From the NCBI GenBank assembly GCA_022113835.1, contig JAILWY010000010.1:1017501-1081500 (forward strand): a DNA stretch of 64,000 bases, written 5' to 3'. Shown here one piece after another: positions 36,210 to 47,489 of this stretch (position 1 is its first letter; each line of letters begins with the position of its first letter). Made by a program: the position numbers and the translations under genes. The notes beneath the pieces were generated by a model. It was not told where the DNA came from and did not search any database. It saw nothing but the letters and a program-made list of their open reading frames with translations. This DNA comes from Atopsyche davidsoni (Eukaryota > Arthropoda > Insecta > Trichoptera > Hydrobiosidae).

Positions 36210-38680
36210 CGAAACCTTACACCTTTTTTGAAAGTAATTAAAAATATGATTGGAAAAACAGTTCATTTTTCGGATTTATTTGTTTTTCTTTTCTAAAACA
36301 TCAGCTTCGATAAGTTATAAAAAAAAACTTTAGGTATTCACAGCAAAATATAATTCACAGCATTTTTGATTATTGTAACTTTTAAAATAAATTTGAGTTG
36401 TATTATTTAATCGTGATGCATTTCTGGTTAAAAAAAAATATAATTATTATATCGAACATAAAATTTAAAGATAGTTAAAAAAAAATATTCATCACATAGT
36501 TGCTTCCTAGTTTCAGTACGATCTACTACATTTCGAAATCTATTATATAGAAACTTCTTATAATTAAACCATCGTCATTTACACAAATATAATTTATTTA
36601 TATTGTATTCATTGGTTATATTTTTTAGTATTTTAAAATAACTCTCAAGTAAAAACGAAGAGAAATTTTAGTTTTTAACAATTATATATTCTCTTATATT
36701 AGTTTAAAAAGTAAAGGTTTGATGAAACTAAAAGTCCTAATTATAATGTAGATTAAAAAGTGAATTATTAAAGTATATTTGAAATAAATTTCCACCAAAA
36801 ACCGTCGTCCAGAAAATTATTTTCCAAAATCTTGGATGAAAATCAAACAGGTAATTGTGTCAACTTAGAAATACATATTTTTTTAATATTTATATATGTA
36901 CACAAACTCGTTGTGACTTTACATTTATAACTTTACAAGTAAAGAGATTTTATATAATTTTAAGATTTCATTAATAAGTTGCTGATTTCTTTATATATTC
37001 AAAACACAATATACCACTATGGGTGAAAAATTATAATTTGTTTAGTATTTCAAAATAATCCAGGGATTTTTAAAAAATCTATTGATAATATATGTTTCCA
37101 AACAAAGATTGAATATAAGCTACAGCTGACACAATGTATTTGACTTAATTAAACAAGTATGCTCCAATAAATTAAGTGTATTCGACAGTTCAAAGCCACA
37201 ATTACTGACAGTCTATGCATCTTTTATGGCATGCTACTCATTCAAGATACCTTTGATGCTTTTGAAATACTGATTTGATTTATAAATGAATGGTAGTTAA
37301 AAATATCAAAGAAACGGCAAATCTACCAGCTTACTGAGTATATAAGAGGCTTTAACTGGATATTTGCTAATAGCAGACATCAATATTTTATAGGCATTGA
37401 AAAAAGCATCAAATAGGTGACTGTTACCTGTGTGATTTTATATTTAACGTGTTGTATCGTTTGAAACTAAAAAAAATGAGAATTGTTCATGAACGATTTG
37501 CTTGTATAGTAAATACCAGAAATTAATATTTTGCCACGGTAAAAAATTCTCCAAAAATGGTTCAAAACGAGTTAATTAACCTAATTGTTTAAAGCGAAAA
37601 AATTATTACTAAAAAAAAACTATTTGTTTCTAAAATACCGACCAAAAAATATATAATATTTTAGCAGAATATAAACTGTTAAATTGTTTTTTTAGGTGTT
37701 ACTGATTTTATTGTATTTTAAAAGTAAAAGTTGGTTAGAAATAAAAAATAAAAATTTTATCCAACGCCTCAAAATCTTAAAATAAGTGCGTTATACGCTA
37801 AAATAAGTTATTCACTAAATACGGTATTTTAGATGATCTATTTAAAAAAATTATCCCCACTTATTTTTTTAAGAGGTTGCTAATGTAATGTCTAGTTAGT
37901 AAGCAGGTCGAAGCAACCGTTCGCAGTTGTTACGTCCACGGCATTTGTAATTAAACTCACAGAAAACGTACCTGAAAAATATTCAAGCACGGAGACAGTA
38001 TTTTATTTAGTAAACGTGATAAACGCCAGACTATGAGATAAATATATGTGCACTAGATCTCTACATTTCATTTATCCCCTTTGTTTTCTCGTTTCTACTT
38101 TTAAGCAGCATTTTTATGTGTGATATTTAGCATAATATAGTATCATTAAAAAGCAGACTTTTCTAGACTAGAATATACTGAAAAATCTACGTTCGGATTT
38201 CTCCCTTTTCTCAGGTTGGTACACTGAAACATCTTTGAAGCAAAATAATATGCAGTTCATTTAACTAAAGTAGCCATTCTAGTAATCTTATTCTCTAGGA
38301 GTTTATAGCACCACACTTAAAACTGCAGAAATTCACGCCCAGGAGTCCCTCTATTCCGAGAGTTATTTTATAATATAAAATAAGAGACGCTTTGGAGTTT
38401 GTAGCATATTTTTATTACATCTATTACTCTTTTATTTTAACATTTTAACAAATATTTTGATATTCATAATACAACTAAATCATCTGAATTGCATATTTGA
38501 AAATATATTTTTTTACTATATTGTTTTTTACTATATGAATTATTCGTGATTTATTTAGACAAGGAGAATGGTTTTGTTCTTTCATGAATAATTTATGTCA
38601 ATAACTTATTTTATATTTCCAACGTAAACTAATAACATTACATAAAAAAAGTAATAATATTTAATAACTTAAGTTGATCA
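36210..38680. other. AT-rich spacer, nothing recognised
   Basis: No coding relics or repeat termini identified. Confidence 0.5.
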
Positions 38681-38689
38681 GATTAATCT

Positions 38690-39250
38690 TCTTCTTTCGT
38701 TGCGTCTCCTCATAGGAGGTTGGTGACCAATTTCTTAAATTTGTCTGGCTACACTTCTAATACCCAGCCACTGGCGCAAATTCTGCATCCACGTGAACTT
38801 CCTTCTTCCAATGCCCCTTTTTCCTTCAATTTTTCTTGAGTAAATCAGCTGGAGGATGCTATACTTATTGTTGCGAAAAATGTGGCAAAAATAGGAGACC
38901 TTTCGCTTCTTTACCAACGTTAAGAGTTCCCATTATTTGCGCATTCTGTGCAAGACTCTTTCGTTTGTGACGCGGTCAACCCATGGTATCTAAAGGATTC
39001 TCCTATACAGCCACACTTCAAACGCTTCAATTCTTCGCATAGTAGCGGTCTTGAGTGTCCAGGCTTCAACTCCATAAAGGAGAATTGAGACGAAATAGCA
39101 CTTAGTGAATTTCCATCAAAATTTCAGGGTTATGTCTCTTAAGCATAAAACTTTCCTCAAATTATCGAATGTACTGCTTGCTGTCTCAATTCTCACTTTG
39201 ATTTCCAGGTCAGGATCCCAGTTCTCATTTAACCAGCTGCCTAAGTAAAT
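38690..39250 (-). pseudogene. LINE (non-LTR retrotransposon) ORF2 C-terminus
   Basis: On the minus strand the C-terminal part of an insect endonuclease/reverse-transcriptase polyprotein can be followed in order: LNENWDPDLEIKVRIETAS, LRKVLCLRD, KCYFVSILLYGVEAWTL, RRIEAFEVWLYRRIL, WVDRVTNERVLHRM, FRNNKYSILQLI, RKIEGKRGIGRRK, LRQWLG, and VTNLL before the natural stop. It is broken by stops and frameshifts. The reverse-transcriptase catalytic core and endonuclease are missing, as usual for 5'-truncated LINEs. The 3' end at about 38690 has a GAAGAAGAAG-type tail. The clade is uncertain. Confidence 0.85.
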
Positions 39251-39526
39251 AGAGTATATTTAAGATAAATATTTTAATAATAAATAATAAAACTGGAGTA
39301 TTTGATAAATAGTTGACTAAATAATGTTTTGTAACAACCCACTTGACATGCTGAATGGCTCTACATTTAAAATAGATATTTTCACACGAGTCGCTACAAT
39401 TTCAACTATCGTAGAAAAAATAATAATTGCAAATTAAAGGTGGAAAGAACTATTTTCAATAGCTTTGTCATTTCAAAAAAATAAATGGTAGTAATGGCAG
39501 TATTAATTAAAATCTAGTAATTATAT

Positions 39527-39875
39527 TCTTCGTCAAGTGCTTCTCCTCAGAGGAGGTTGGTGACCATTTCAATGAGAAACTCATGCTGAGCCAGTATTCA
39601 GTGTTGTGGGTCTCCGGATCCTTCTATATCGCCGTTTTATATTGGAAGTAAAATTCTACGTATAGCTGCTGTCCAATAGCATGTATATATAATCCTGTTC
39701 TTACAAAACTCTAGCGTTTAGATCCTGCTCCTTCCGCAGCAAGCTACATAAATAATAGCAGGAGCCCCCACAGAACTTCCAGAGCACATCCTTGCACAGT
39801 CAATCCAAGTCCACTACTCCATTACTGATCCCTAACACACGCTCAGAGTACAGAATGGCAGCCACGCACAAGCAA
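39527..39875 (-). mobile_element. LINE-associated repeat family E, copy 1
   Basis: Begins with a LINE 3' end (minus strand MVTNLL-stop, GAGGAGAAGC), then continues in non-coding sequence shared with 50315-50695: a GGATCCTTCTA block, GCTGCTGTCCAATAGCAT, a block ending AATAGCAGGAGC, CAGAGCACATCCTTGCAC, and TACAGAATGGCAGCCA. A second, different 3' piece of the LINE seen upstream. Orientation is inferred from the MVTNLL end. Confidence 0.6.
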
Positions 39876-40019
39876 CAAAAGTGGTTGAAATCATATACGG
39901 AGCGTTAAAGAAAACCCCACATCGACAAAAATAAATTAGCTTCGAAAATCAATCACGTCTCAAGAACCGACTATAGAAAACATAATCACCGCAAATCGGC
40001 CATTCATTGCAAAATTATA

Positions 40020-40400
40020 GGCTTAAGTACGAAAAAACCGGAGGGATTCCAGAAATCGAGACAGCAAAAGTATCTCTCCGCGCTCAAACGGTACGGAGCG
40101 GAATAATAGCGTAGTTACAGATCCCGTCGACAGTCCAAATCGGGGCACGTGATCGAAATCTCTAAAATACCAGCCTCTTTTAATTTCGTCCCCTAGATTC
40201 CGAAGGCTGCTCCGCCACGCCGGAAGAATCACCACCCTCCCCCGCCGGCTAAGGGTGTTTACTGTTTACCCTCTATTTTAAAGTGGGGGGCGTTGTTTGT
40301 GTTGCGCCGTCTGATTTCGGTTGTTCTTGCTAATGATTGAGAAGTTTCCGCCCGAGCGGCGATGACCTTTAGGCGCGATATCAAAATTAGTGGTCTAAAT
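40020..40400. promoter_or_regulatory. GC-rich island with E-box and tandem forkhead-type sites
   Basis: Contains CACGTG at 40146-40151 and two adjacent TGTTTAC words at 40256-40269 (forkhead-type core) within higher-complexity GC-rich DNA. The minus ORF 40023-40235 shows no domain. Regulatory role inferred only from motif clustering and composition. Confidence 0.3.
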
Positions 40401-40905
40401 GAATCGATGTTAGATAACAGCTCAATTTTGGAATTTGATGAATATAAGATGAGTTTTGTGAATTTTTCGGATAAATTAAAAATTTAATAAATTAAATAAT
40501 AATTTTAATATATCAAGAAACGTTTATATTGATTCTTAACCTAATGTATTGACCGCATCATCCGTCTCCTATCTAAAATAGTCTACCTGGTTATTATTAA
40601 ATATATCAGAGTTGTAAATTTTCAGCTTCATGTTTGACCAGCGACAACTCTTTCGTAACTTAAAAAAATTGACGAGTATTTCTGCAGAATATTTTAGTCT
40701 TAGAGATTTTCAGCTTCTTGGGGACTTGATGGTGCTTATGAAATATATCTTCCGAGTTGCGTGTGTTGACCGAGGTACTTTGGATTGCCAGGCACATGTT
40801 TGTCCAGTGTCAACCATACCCTATCCAAACTCCTCTCACTTACCTGCGCTCTTGGGCGGAGTTGATAAACTTGAAATGTATCAATCAGATTACGGTTTCG
40901 GGTAG

Positions 40906-40922
40906 CGCGCCTGAGTGGCGCG
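40906..40922. other. GC stem-loop
   Basis: CGCGCC and GGCGCG pair perfectly around TGAGT. It stands out in AT-rich surroundings. Function unknown. Confidence 0.35.
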
Positions 40923-41282
40923 AGGTCGTTAAAAACTTTACCCGTTCACTTTGAGATGCACCCGAGCTTTGGAAAAGTTTATCAAATAAACGCTCGATTA
41001 TTACTCGATTATCTACCTTTGTCGAAACATGGTAAAGATAAAATATTTGAATTTCAGAAGGTGTTACAGCTTTCAGATTCTGTTTCAAAATCTTAAATAG
41101 GTCACCACCTATTTCAGACAGTATCTCAAAATTTGATATTTTATAATAATGGCTTTTACGAAAAATGCAGTAGGTTTTACTATTATTATACCGATGATAT
41201 TTATTAAATAATAAATGTAACGTTATAACTTTATGTTTTGTTCTGAGCAAATACGATACCTTACGATTTTTTGGCCATCGTC

Positions 41283-41390
41283 AGGAGTTATCTTTATTTG
41301 CGCATTCTGTGCAAAGCTCTCTCATTTGTGACGCGGTCAACCCATGGTATTTTTACATTTCTCCTATTAGCCACATATCAAATTGGGACA
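41283..41390 (-). mobile_element. LINE ORF2 fragment
   Basis: About 100 bp matching 38915-39015: shared words are GCGCATTCTGTGCAA and GTGACGCGGTCAACCCATGG. On the minus strand this is the WVDRVTNE segment of the LINE protein. It is a short, broken piece. Confidence 0.75.
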
Positions 41391-41429
41391 CATCCGAATA
41401 AATAAGAGCTGAGGATAAATATATGTAAT

Positions 41430-41465
41430 GTGAGAAGGTCACCAACCCCCTATGAGAAAAGGCAC
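41430..41465 (+). mobile_element. LINE 3'-end fragment, opposite orientation
   Basis: AAGGTCACCAACCCCCTATG followed by AGAAAAGG is the LINE 3' end word (VTNLL-stop region) read on the plus strand. It lies only 40 bp from the inverse ORF2 fragment, so the two come from separate insertions or an inversion. Confidence 0.5.
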
Positions 41466-42044
41466 TTGAAAAATAAGATGAAGTTTACGATGGAAAAAAA
41501 TATACGTTTATTGCAATAAACCGACAAAAATATTTTTATTACCGCAAAGTTTACTTTTCTGAGTAAATGTTTTTAATACCTAGTATTGAGTAAGGTGATG
41601 TTTAAAGAAATAATTTTTGATGTCTCCTTCAGAAATCGTTCCTAAAAAATCATTTACTCTGTCGACGTGGTCTTTATATTCCACATAATAGCTGAAATGT
41701 CAATGGCAGAACACTTCAGGACATTTGCACAGCTTACGGGAAGACAGATGAGTACTTGATCATTTTTGGGGGAAAAACAACAAACAGTTGATGCAGAGAA
41801 ATCTTCTTTATTTATTTTTTCTCTTCAAATACAAGTTGAAGACTGTTGTTAATAACCTCGAGTTTAGAATAACCACCACGCCTTAAAAATCGCACCAAAT
41901 TTCATACCACTCGAAATATGGTGACATATAATATATCACGGGTTTCACGTTTGCACCAAAATCATTTCATTCTGGGCAAAACAAAGATATTCGTAATTTT
42001 TATCATTTTCATGATAGTAATAATTATGAATCAAGATAATTTGG

Positions 42045-42290
42045 TAATAAGCAATGTCCGGTCGAGGTTGAAACTCGGGCAAAATCATAAAATAAGTACG
42101 GCGCGAGGGAATTTATCATCGCATGCAGCGGTATGTAATTCTCATTAACGGGAACGGCCGGCTCGGACATTATTTCGTCTGGCGTAATTAGTTTCGAAGC
42201 CGTTCAGACCACCATGACACGCCAGGGCCGATCCGCTGATCAAAGAACCTATCAGAATTTCCGGTTACCCACAACATCACAGTTTAATTT
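42045..42290. other. GC-richer non-coding island
   Basis: CG-containing sequence (ACGGGAACGGCCGGCTCGG near 42147) between AT-rich flanks. Nothing coding is recognised. Confidence 0.25.
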
Positions 42291-42394
42291 GTAATACTCC
42301 ATACGTGCGGACAGCAGATGCATAAACTACAATTACAAATAGATGTCTGTGATCAATGTTTTAATATATTATACATTTGCTTCTGGCAGCAATG

Positions 42395-42470
42395 ATGCGC
42401 ACATGAGAGTCGAATCCCGATCCCAGAAGAAACCTCGTATGCGGTTAATGATCAGCCATCAACAAATCAT
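42395..42470 (-). repeat. Degenerate tRNA-like sequence
   Basis: On the minus strand TGATGGCTGATCATTAACCG resembles a D-arm/A box, and GGGATTCGACTCTC a B box, at tRNA-like spacing. The arms pair poorly, so it is at best an old tRNA-derived SINE head. Confidence 0.3.
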
Positions 42471-42685
42471 GGATAAATAAGTTTTACATTTAAATTTTCT
42501 AAAACAAAGTTACTGTAGTTTATAAACGTACGTAAAAATACACACCTTATCCCTAACCGTGTGGATGCGAATTCCATCTGCTTTGAGAGAAATATCAAAA
42601 ATTTCTCTCGTCGTTGCATGCGTAAATGCTTACAATAGTAGTTTAACTAAAAGACAGCTCTGCCCCTGACAGAAAACTGAGATAT

Positions 42686-42687
<2 letters not shown>

Positions 42688-42718
<31 letters not shown>
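42688..42718. repeat. (AT)n microsatellite
   Basis: About 15 uninterrupted AT dinucleotides. Confidence 0.9.
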
Positions 42719-42721
<3 letters not shown>

Positions 42722-43719
42722 ATGCAAACGCGATTGAAAAATATTACTATAAATATTGATGACTTCTGAGATATCGATAAGCTCTCTACGTAATGGTATT
42801 TCATAATTTTTTTGAAATTGTGCCCTAAAGACAGGAATGATTTCAAAATTTTACCATTCAGACACAGACCACGATCACCAAGTTGAGCACACGTAGCCTT
42901 CAATTTATTTCAAATAGCTTTCGGCCATTTTCTTTTCACTGAACTTTACCAAAATCAGAGGAAGACATTTGTAATTCTGCTAAGCATTTTTCAGAGTCGC
43001 AATGTATTATTCAAGAAAAAGCTCTTTTTTACACAATTCATTTCCATCACTGTCGAAGCTATCTAAACAATAACAAGTAATTGATTTTTTTCTCACCGCG
43101 TTGAAAGCCTCAGCGACATTGGAGGGAGACGCATTTTTTTTGTTATTCGTCTCGCTCTGGAGGAGGTACAGTTAAGCTTCATAACAATTGTCAGAATACG
43201 CTTTTGAGGAAAGAGTTTCAGTGGCGGTTTTGGGTTGAAGAAAATAATACATAAATTTAATAACAATAAGTCATTACACAGTATAGTATACTGTATACTT
43301 GGTCTAGATTGTACTCAGCTTATGATGCAAAAAAAAAAACTGGACGATCCCAATAACACTATCGACACCTAAGCATGTATAAATGAGTACAGTTCATTAT
43401 TTATCTATTAAACTTGGATCTTAGATATATGTAACCACTTAAGGGTCGCTTTTGAGGGTCACGCTGCGAATAATAATTGACTAAAATGTATTTTTAATGT
43501 TAAAACGCATAATCCGGGAATGAACAGAGTGCATGTTTGTAACCAATGCTTTATAAGTTTTAAATATCTCCAATAGATGCGATAAAAAGTATTGTTTTCA
43601 AAATGGTGTAACCGTTTTTAGCTTTTGCCCTATGAAGGTTTAATATTTTTTAACGAAAATTTCTCTTGGAATTAAGCAAATCAAAGTACTGGAGTCGTAA
43701 TAATCTAGGACCCCTTTGA

Positions 43720-44085
43720 GGCCCTCGCGGGCTAGCTTTAAAGTCTCCCTTTTCGTATTGTCATGTATGTCTCCCTATTTTTGTGAGATAGGCTCATGCG
43801 GCGCAAGATAAATTTATTTGCTGTATAGTACGTTTTATCTTGCGTCTGAGTTCACGTTCGTCCTGGCACTGGGAAGCCTGGAAGAGTTCGGCGCACTGTG
43901 GCGCTGCACCGCCGTCAGCTCTAAGCGGGGAGGACTTGTCGGATTATCCATCTCGCGAGGCTGTACTCTGACTCGCAGGGAGTTACGTTTCAGAGATTAT
44001 CTTCCAGCCTGGGCCGCTATTGTTCCCTCCCGGCACACTGTGAGGCAACACCTCCCAAAAGCTGGCCCTCAAATAGTATTTATTT
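43720..44085. other. GC-rich non-coding island
   Basis: CG-rich core 43840-44060. The plus ORF 43818-44090 and its complement show no recognisable domain. It lies directly beside the piggyBac-like insertion at 44142. Possible host regulatory DNA or an unrecognised exon. Confidence 0.28.
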
Positions 44086-44137
44086 TTTGAATCTACTGGT
44101 TTCGTTGGCATCTTTGACAAATGTTATTTCATTACTA

Positions 44138-44141
44138 TTAA
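44138..44141. repeat. TTAA target duplication, left
   Basis: TTAA directly before CCCTTTGCAC. TTAA is also present at 45242-45245 directly after the other end, as piggyBac-type transposases require. Confidence 0.85.
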
Positions 44142-44604
44142 CCCTTTGCACTCGAGAGGTGCGTCTCGGTCACCACTTTGGTGCGGAAATTCGATGTGCG
44201 GTGATATTTTGTTTATGTTTGTGTGATCTTGTTCTTTAAAGTTCGTTCCTAAACACTGCCTATATAAATTTACAAAAATTATGTTATCTCCTTTTCTAAC
44301 TACGTAAGAATTTTTTATTTAAGATAAGTGCGGCACCATTAAGGGCCTAAGTCCCATATTCGAATTTTTTTGATCATTTTCTGGTCAAACAAATTAAAAT
44401 GCAAAAAATTAGATACATCCCTTTTTCCGAACAGAATATATTTTTATTTCTTGTAAATTTAATTTTAATATGATAAATATATGTTTCTCCGATTGAAGTG
44501 TAGGAATTTGGAGATTCGTCATGTCCCTGTTCTAAGAGTCCTAAACATTTGAAAGTCTTTTTTTAAATTGGAATTAAAAGATTTAATATAAACCCTGCGC
44601 GATT

Positions 44605-44855
44605 TATTATTTTAAAAATTAAAAAAAAAAATCTTTAACAAACTTTGGTTTTGAAAAGTCGTCATTTTATCCAATTTTTCAACATCTTCAAGATTTTATT
44701 TTACCATAAAAATGGACGTTAATTCAATAATAAAAAATAGACTATAGAAAATAGATAAAAAATATAATTTATAATTTTTTCCAATACTCTATTAAAAAAA
44801 CAATTTTCGACATAGAAAAATAAAGTGACAATTAAATTGATAAAATGACACGATT
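44605..44855 (+). repeat. Dispersed repeat family C, copy 2
   Basis: Matches 25375-25600 and, inverted, 63840-64000. All three agree around GACAATTAAA near one end. Copies 2 and 3 share CAACATCTTCAAGATTTTAT, which copy 1 has lost. AT-rich and non-coding. Confidence 0.75.
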
Positions 44856-44924
44856 TCACCAGGTAAAACGGTCCTTTTTTGTGGCAGACGGAGGATGGAC
44901 ACCAAGCAAGGTTAGGTAGCAAGA

Positions 44925-45063
44925 CCCTTAAGGACTGCACCGTGGACTGCGGTCTCAGTTCGACAAAAGACATCAAACGACATACTATTGTGATACTTTT
45001 CCCGAAAAGCCGGGCATGCATCTCGGCAATTGTTACATGAACTATCATACAAAGCAAAATTAC
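44925..45063 (+). pseudogene. piggyBac transposase C-terminal zinc-finger-like remnant
   Basis: The clear segment 44980-45063 reads TYYCDTFPEKPGMHLGNCY followed by MNYHTKQNY. It resembles the cysteine-rich domain that ends piggyBac-like transposases and binds the terminal repeats. The second Cys of the expected C-x-x-C pair is Phe. Upstream, 44925-44979, a Cys-containing segment in another frame may be the preceding part of the domain. The catalytic DDD domain is missing. Identity rests on the motif plus the TTAA/TIR context. Confidence 0.7.
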
Positions 45064-45814
45064 AAAAACTTATGTCTAAGAAATTATCTTCGTAAAGATG
45101 TAAATATACATTAAATATTAAAATTAAAAAGTTTTATGAGTGTAATCATTTTAAGTTAGAGGTAAGAAATTCTCCAAAAGCGCTACGAAACGCTTCGAGT
45201 TGCTGATTAGTCCGCGCGGAATCGGTCTCGAGTGCAAAGGGTTAACATGTTAGAGAGAAAGTACTGTATTTATAAATAATATCACATAAATTACTTTAGT
45301 AACGTCTCAATGAAAGAATATAGATTCCTTTGACAAAACATACTATAAATTAGGGTTTATGTGTACACAAAAAGATTTCTAAGAAATATTATCGCTTTTA
45401 TTATGTATGTTGAAATAAATATACCGTGACTCATTAACTAAATGCAACATATTACAAATTTTAAGAAAAATATGTTTCTGTCTTATATATACTATTTTTA
45501 AACAGCAAAGCGAGACATTTTTGCCAATAGAGTCACAAACACTATCTTTTGTCAACAAAAAATAAACTTGAGTTTAAATTATTACTCACGACGGGGATTA
45601 AACCTAATTTATATAAAAACAAAAATATTCACTAACGTGATCTTGGAATATCTAAGGTGCTAGGTTTCGTCGTGGTTATTATTTTTCCAGCGTGTCGGTT
45701 CTCGTAGTAGAACCATACTTAGACAGTAAAAAATCTTTTAAGATGGTGTCAGTACCGAGACGAAACGTAAATTAATAAAAAACGAATTAATAATTAAATA
45801 AATAATTTTGGCCA

Positions 45815-46010
45815 TAAGTGGGAACAACGTCCCCACAGTGCGGCGCCCCGATGCCTCCAATGTGCAAAGATGAACAATCACGCGGCGCAGAGACTGTCAT
45901 GCAAATACGCTGGGATGTGCGGAGAAATAAACGGAAAGTGGCTTTGAAAATTCCGGAACTGAATTTGGCTTCATTAACGAGGCGCTGACTTCAATTTCAG
46001 GAGCATACTG
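45815..46010. other. GC-richer non-coding island
   Basis: Higher-complexity stretch (GTGCGGCGCCCCGATGCC near 45838; ATGCAAATACGC near 45899, an octamer-like word). No coding similarity. Confidence 0.25.
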
Positions 46011-46019
46011 AAAACTGTA

Positions 46020-46955
46020 ACGTATAATTGCATTCATGAAAATATCATTTTATTTTCAGCGTGAAAATACATTTCACATATTTCGAGTATATTTCACGGT
46101 TTTTGGTTGAAAATAATTACTCTTTATGATTTAATCATTTAAATTCGCTGATTTTGACAACCTTTGTTAATAAACGCTTCACTGTGCTTTTATTTTCATG
46201 TTAAATGTCTGTTTTTGATCTAAGAACTGTAGTAGATTTCAACAAATGTAACGAATAAATATATTATACATAAAAACGAATATTTTTTTCTTGTCAGATA
46301 AATAATATTTTATATACTCTCTTACAACAACAACAGATATTGAATCAATCTTACTTAAAATAACAAAAAATGATTTGTCACCAAAATTATCAAAATATAT
46401 AGTACAATATACAAATATAATGTTTTTAGCAAATCTTCTGAATTAAAAAAATAAACTGTTAGCAAAAATTGAATTCGAAAAGAATGCAGACAGATTCCGC
46501 ATGAAGAATTTCTCGGAGTTTAAAGAATGCTTTTGTTGAATCTTTTAATTTTTAAAAAATAAAAAGAGAAGTCAAAGGTAAGCGGAAAAACCTTTGAAAG
46601 TTTAAATGCAGAAAAAATCAACCAAATAAAACAATGTTCTCGTTTGTACAATACTAAGCCCGCCAACCACTGCAGTAAACTCATTTGCACAATATTATAA
46701 TTGAAGTTTGTTTTATTTAGTTTGTATTTTTATACTCACAAAACATGATATCTGTCTAATATATTTGGTATAACAAACATTTTGAAAGTAAAAATTTTCA
46801 GTTGTGTTTTTAGTTTTATAAAAATTATTTCTTTAAGTACACTTACATAATGTTTATAGCTTAGTAAAAACAGTGTTGTGATTTAGGAATTAAAATAAAT
46901 AAAAAAACCTTTTAGCTCTTTTCATTAAATTCATAACATTTCCCGTCTTTTAATA
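46020..46955. other. AT-rich spacer, nothing recognised
   Basis: No element or coding relic identified. Confidence 0.5.
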
Positions 46956-46959
46956 CCAA

Positions 46960-47480
46960 TCAGCGTACCCTATATAACACCGCGCGTAGGCTTATCAAAG
47001 CAGTTTTGGATAACCGCTTAAGCATATAAAACCCGCCGCTTTCTCATTAAAGCGAAAGCCTCCAAATATAGAATGATGTATTAATTTCCAGGTTTACAAA
47101 TGATTTTTACATTTGTGTTTCCCTAAAATTTTTCTCACATAAAGGATATTAAAAAGACTCCCGTGAATGAAAACATCCCCGGGTACTTATAAACCCCCGT
47201 AATGAATTGTTAAACACTGGATTCGTTGAACGCTTTGAATTTAGACGAGTACGTAATCTCCACAAACAACATACGGAGTAAAATCAGATCGTGAGAAGGA
47301 ATTCATCCGTCAAATTCTCGATTCTCTTCACGAGGGGAGAGATAACGATATTGTTGGCTATGCGTAAATTCCCCATATGAGAGCCAAGGCTTCGAGTGCC
47401 TGGCAACATTATGTCTAATTTGCACCCAAGGGAGTCGCTATCAAGCGTTAATGCTACGCCAAGTGAAGTCTTCGATTATT
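46960..47480. other. GC-richer non-coding island
   Basis: A long higher-complexity stretch with few long ORFs. Contains CGCGCG, GCTTATCAAAG (GATA-like) and several CG sites. A regulatory role is possible. Confidence 0.25.
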
Positions 47481-47489
47481 CACTATCCA

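Larger units (their letters stand above)
44142..45241 (+). mobile_element. piggyBac-like element, internally deleted
   Basis: The ends are a perfect 16-bp inverted repeat, CCCTTTGCACTCGAGA (44142-44157) and its complement (45226-45241), with TTAA on both sides. Length is 1100 bp, against the 2.3-2.8 kb usual for autonomous piggyBac-like elements. The only coding remnant found is the C-terminal cysteine-rich region at 44980-45063. The family C repeat (44605-44855) occupies the middle and is probably a nested insertion. The identical TIRs suggest a fairly recent or recently copied element, but the coding relic is decayed. Confidence 0.85.

Noticed and set aside
40885..41250. 121-codon minus-strand ORF
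   Set aside because: No signal, domain or family motif; crosses a GC hairpin and AT-rich sequence; no support as a gene.
43818..44090. 90-codon plus-strand ORF in a GC-rich island
   Set aside because: Open on both strands because of composition; no domain, no splice-site evidence.
44719..45057. 112-codon minus-strand ORF
   Set aside because: Antisense of the piggyBac-like C-terminal relic and the family C repeat.
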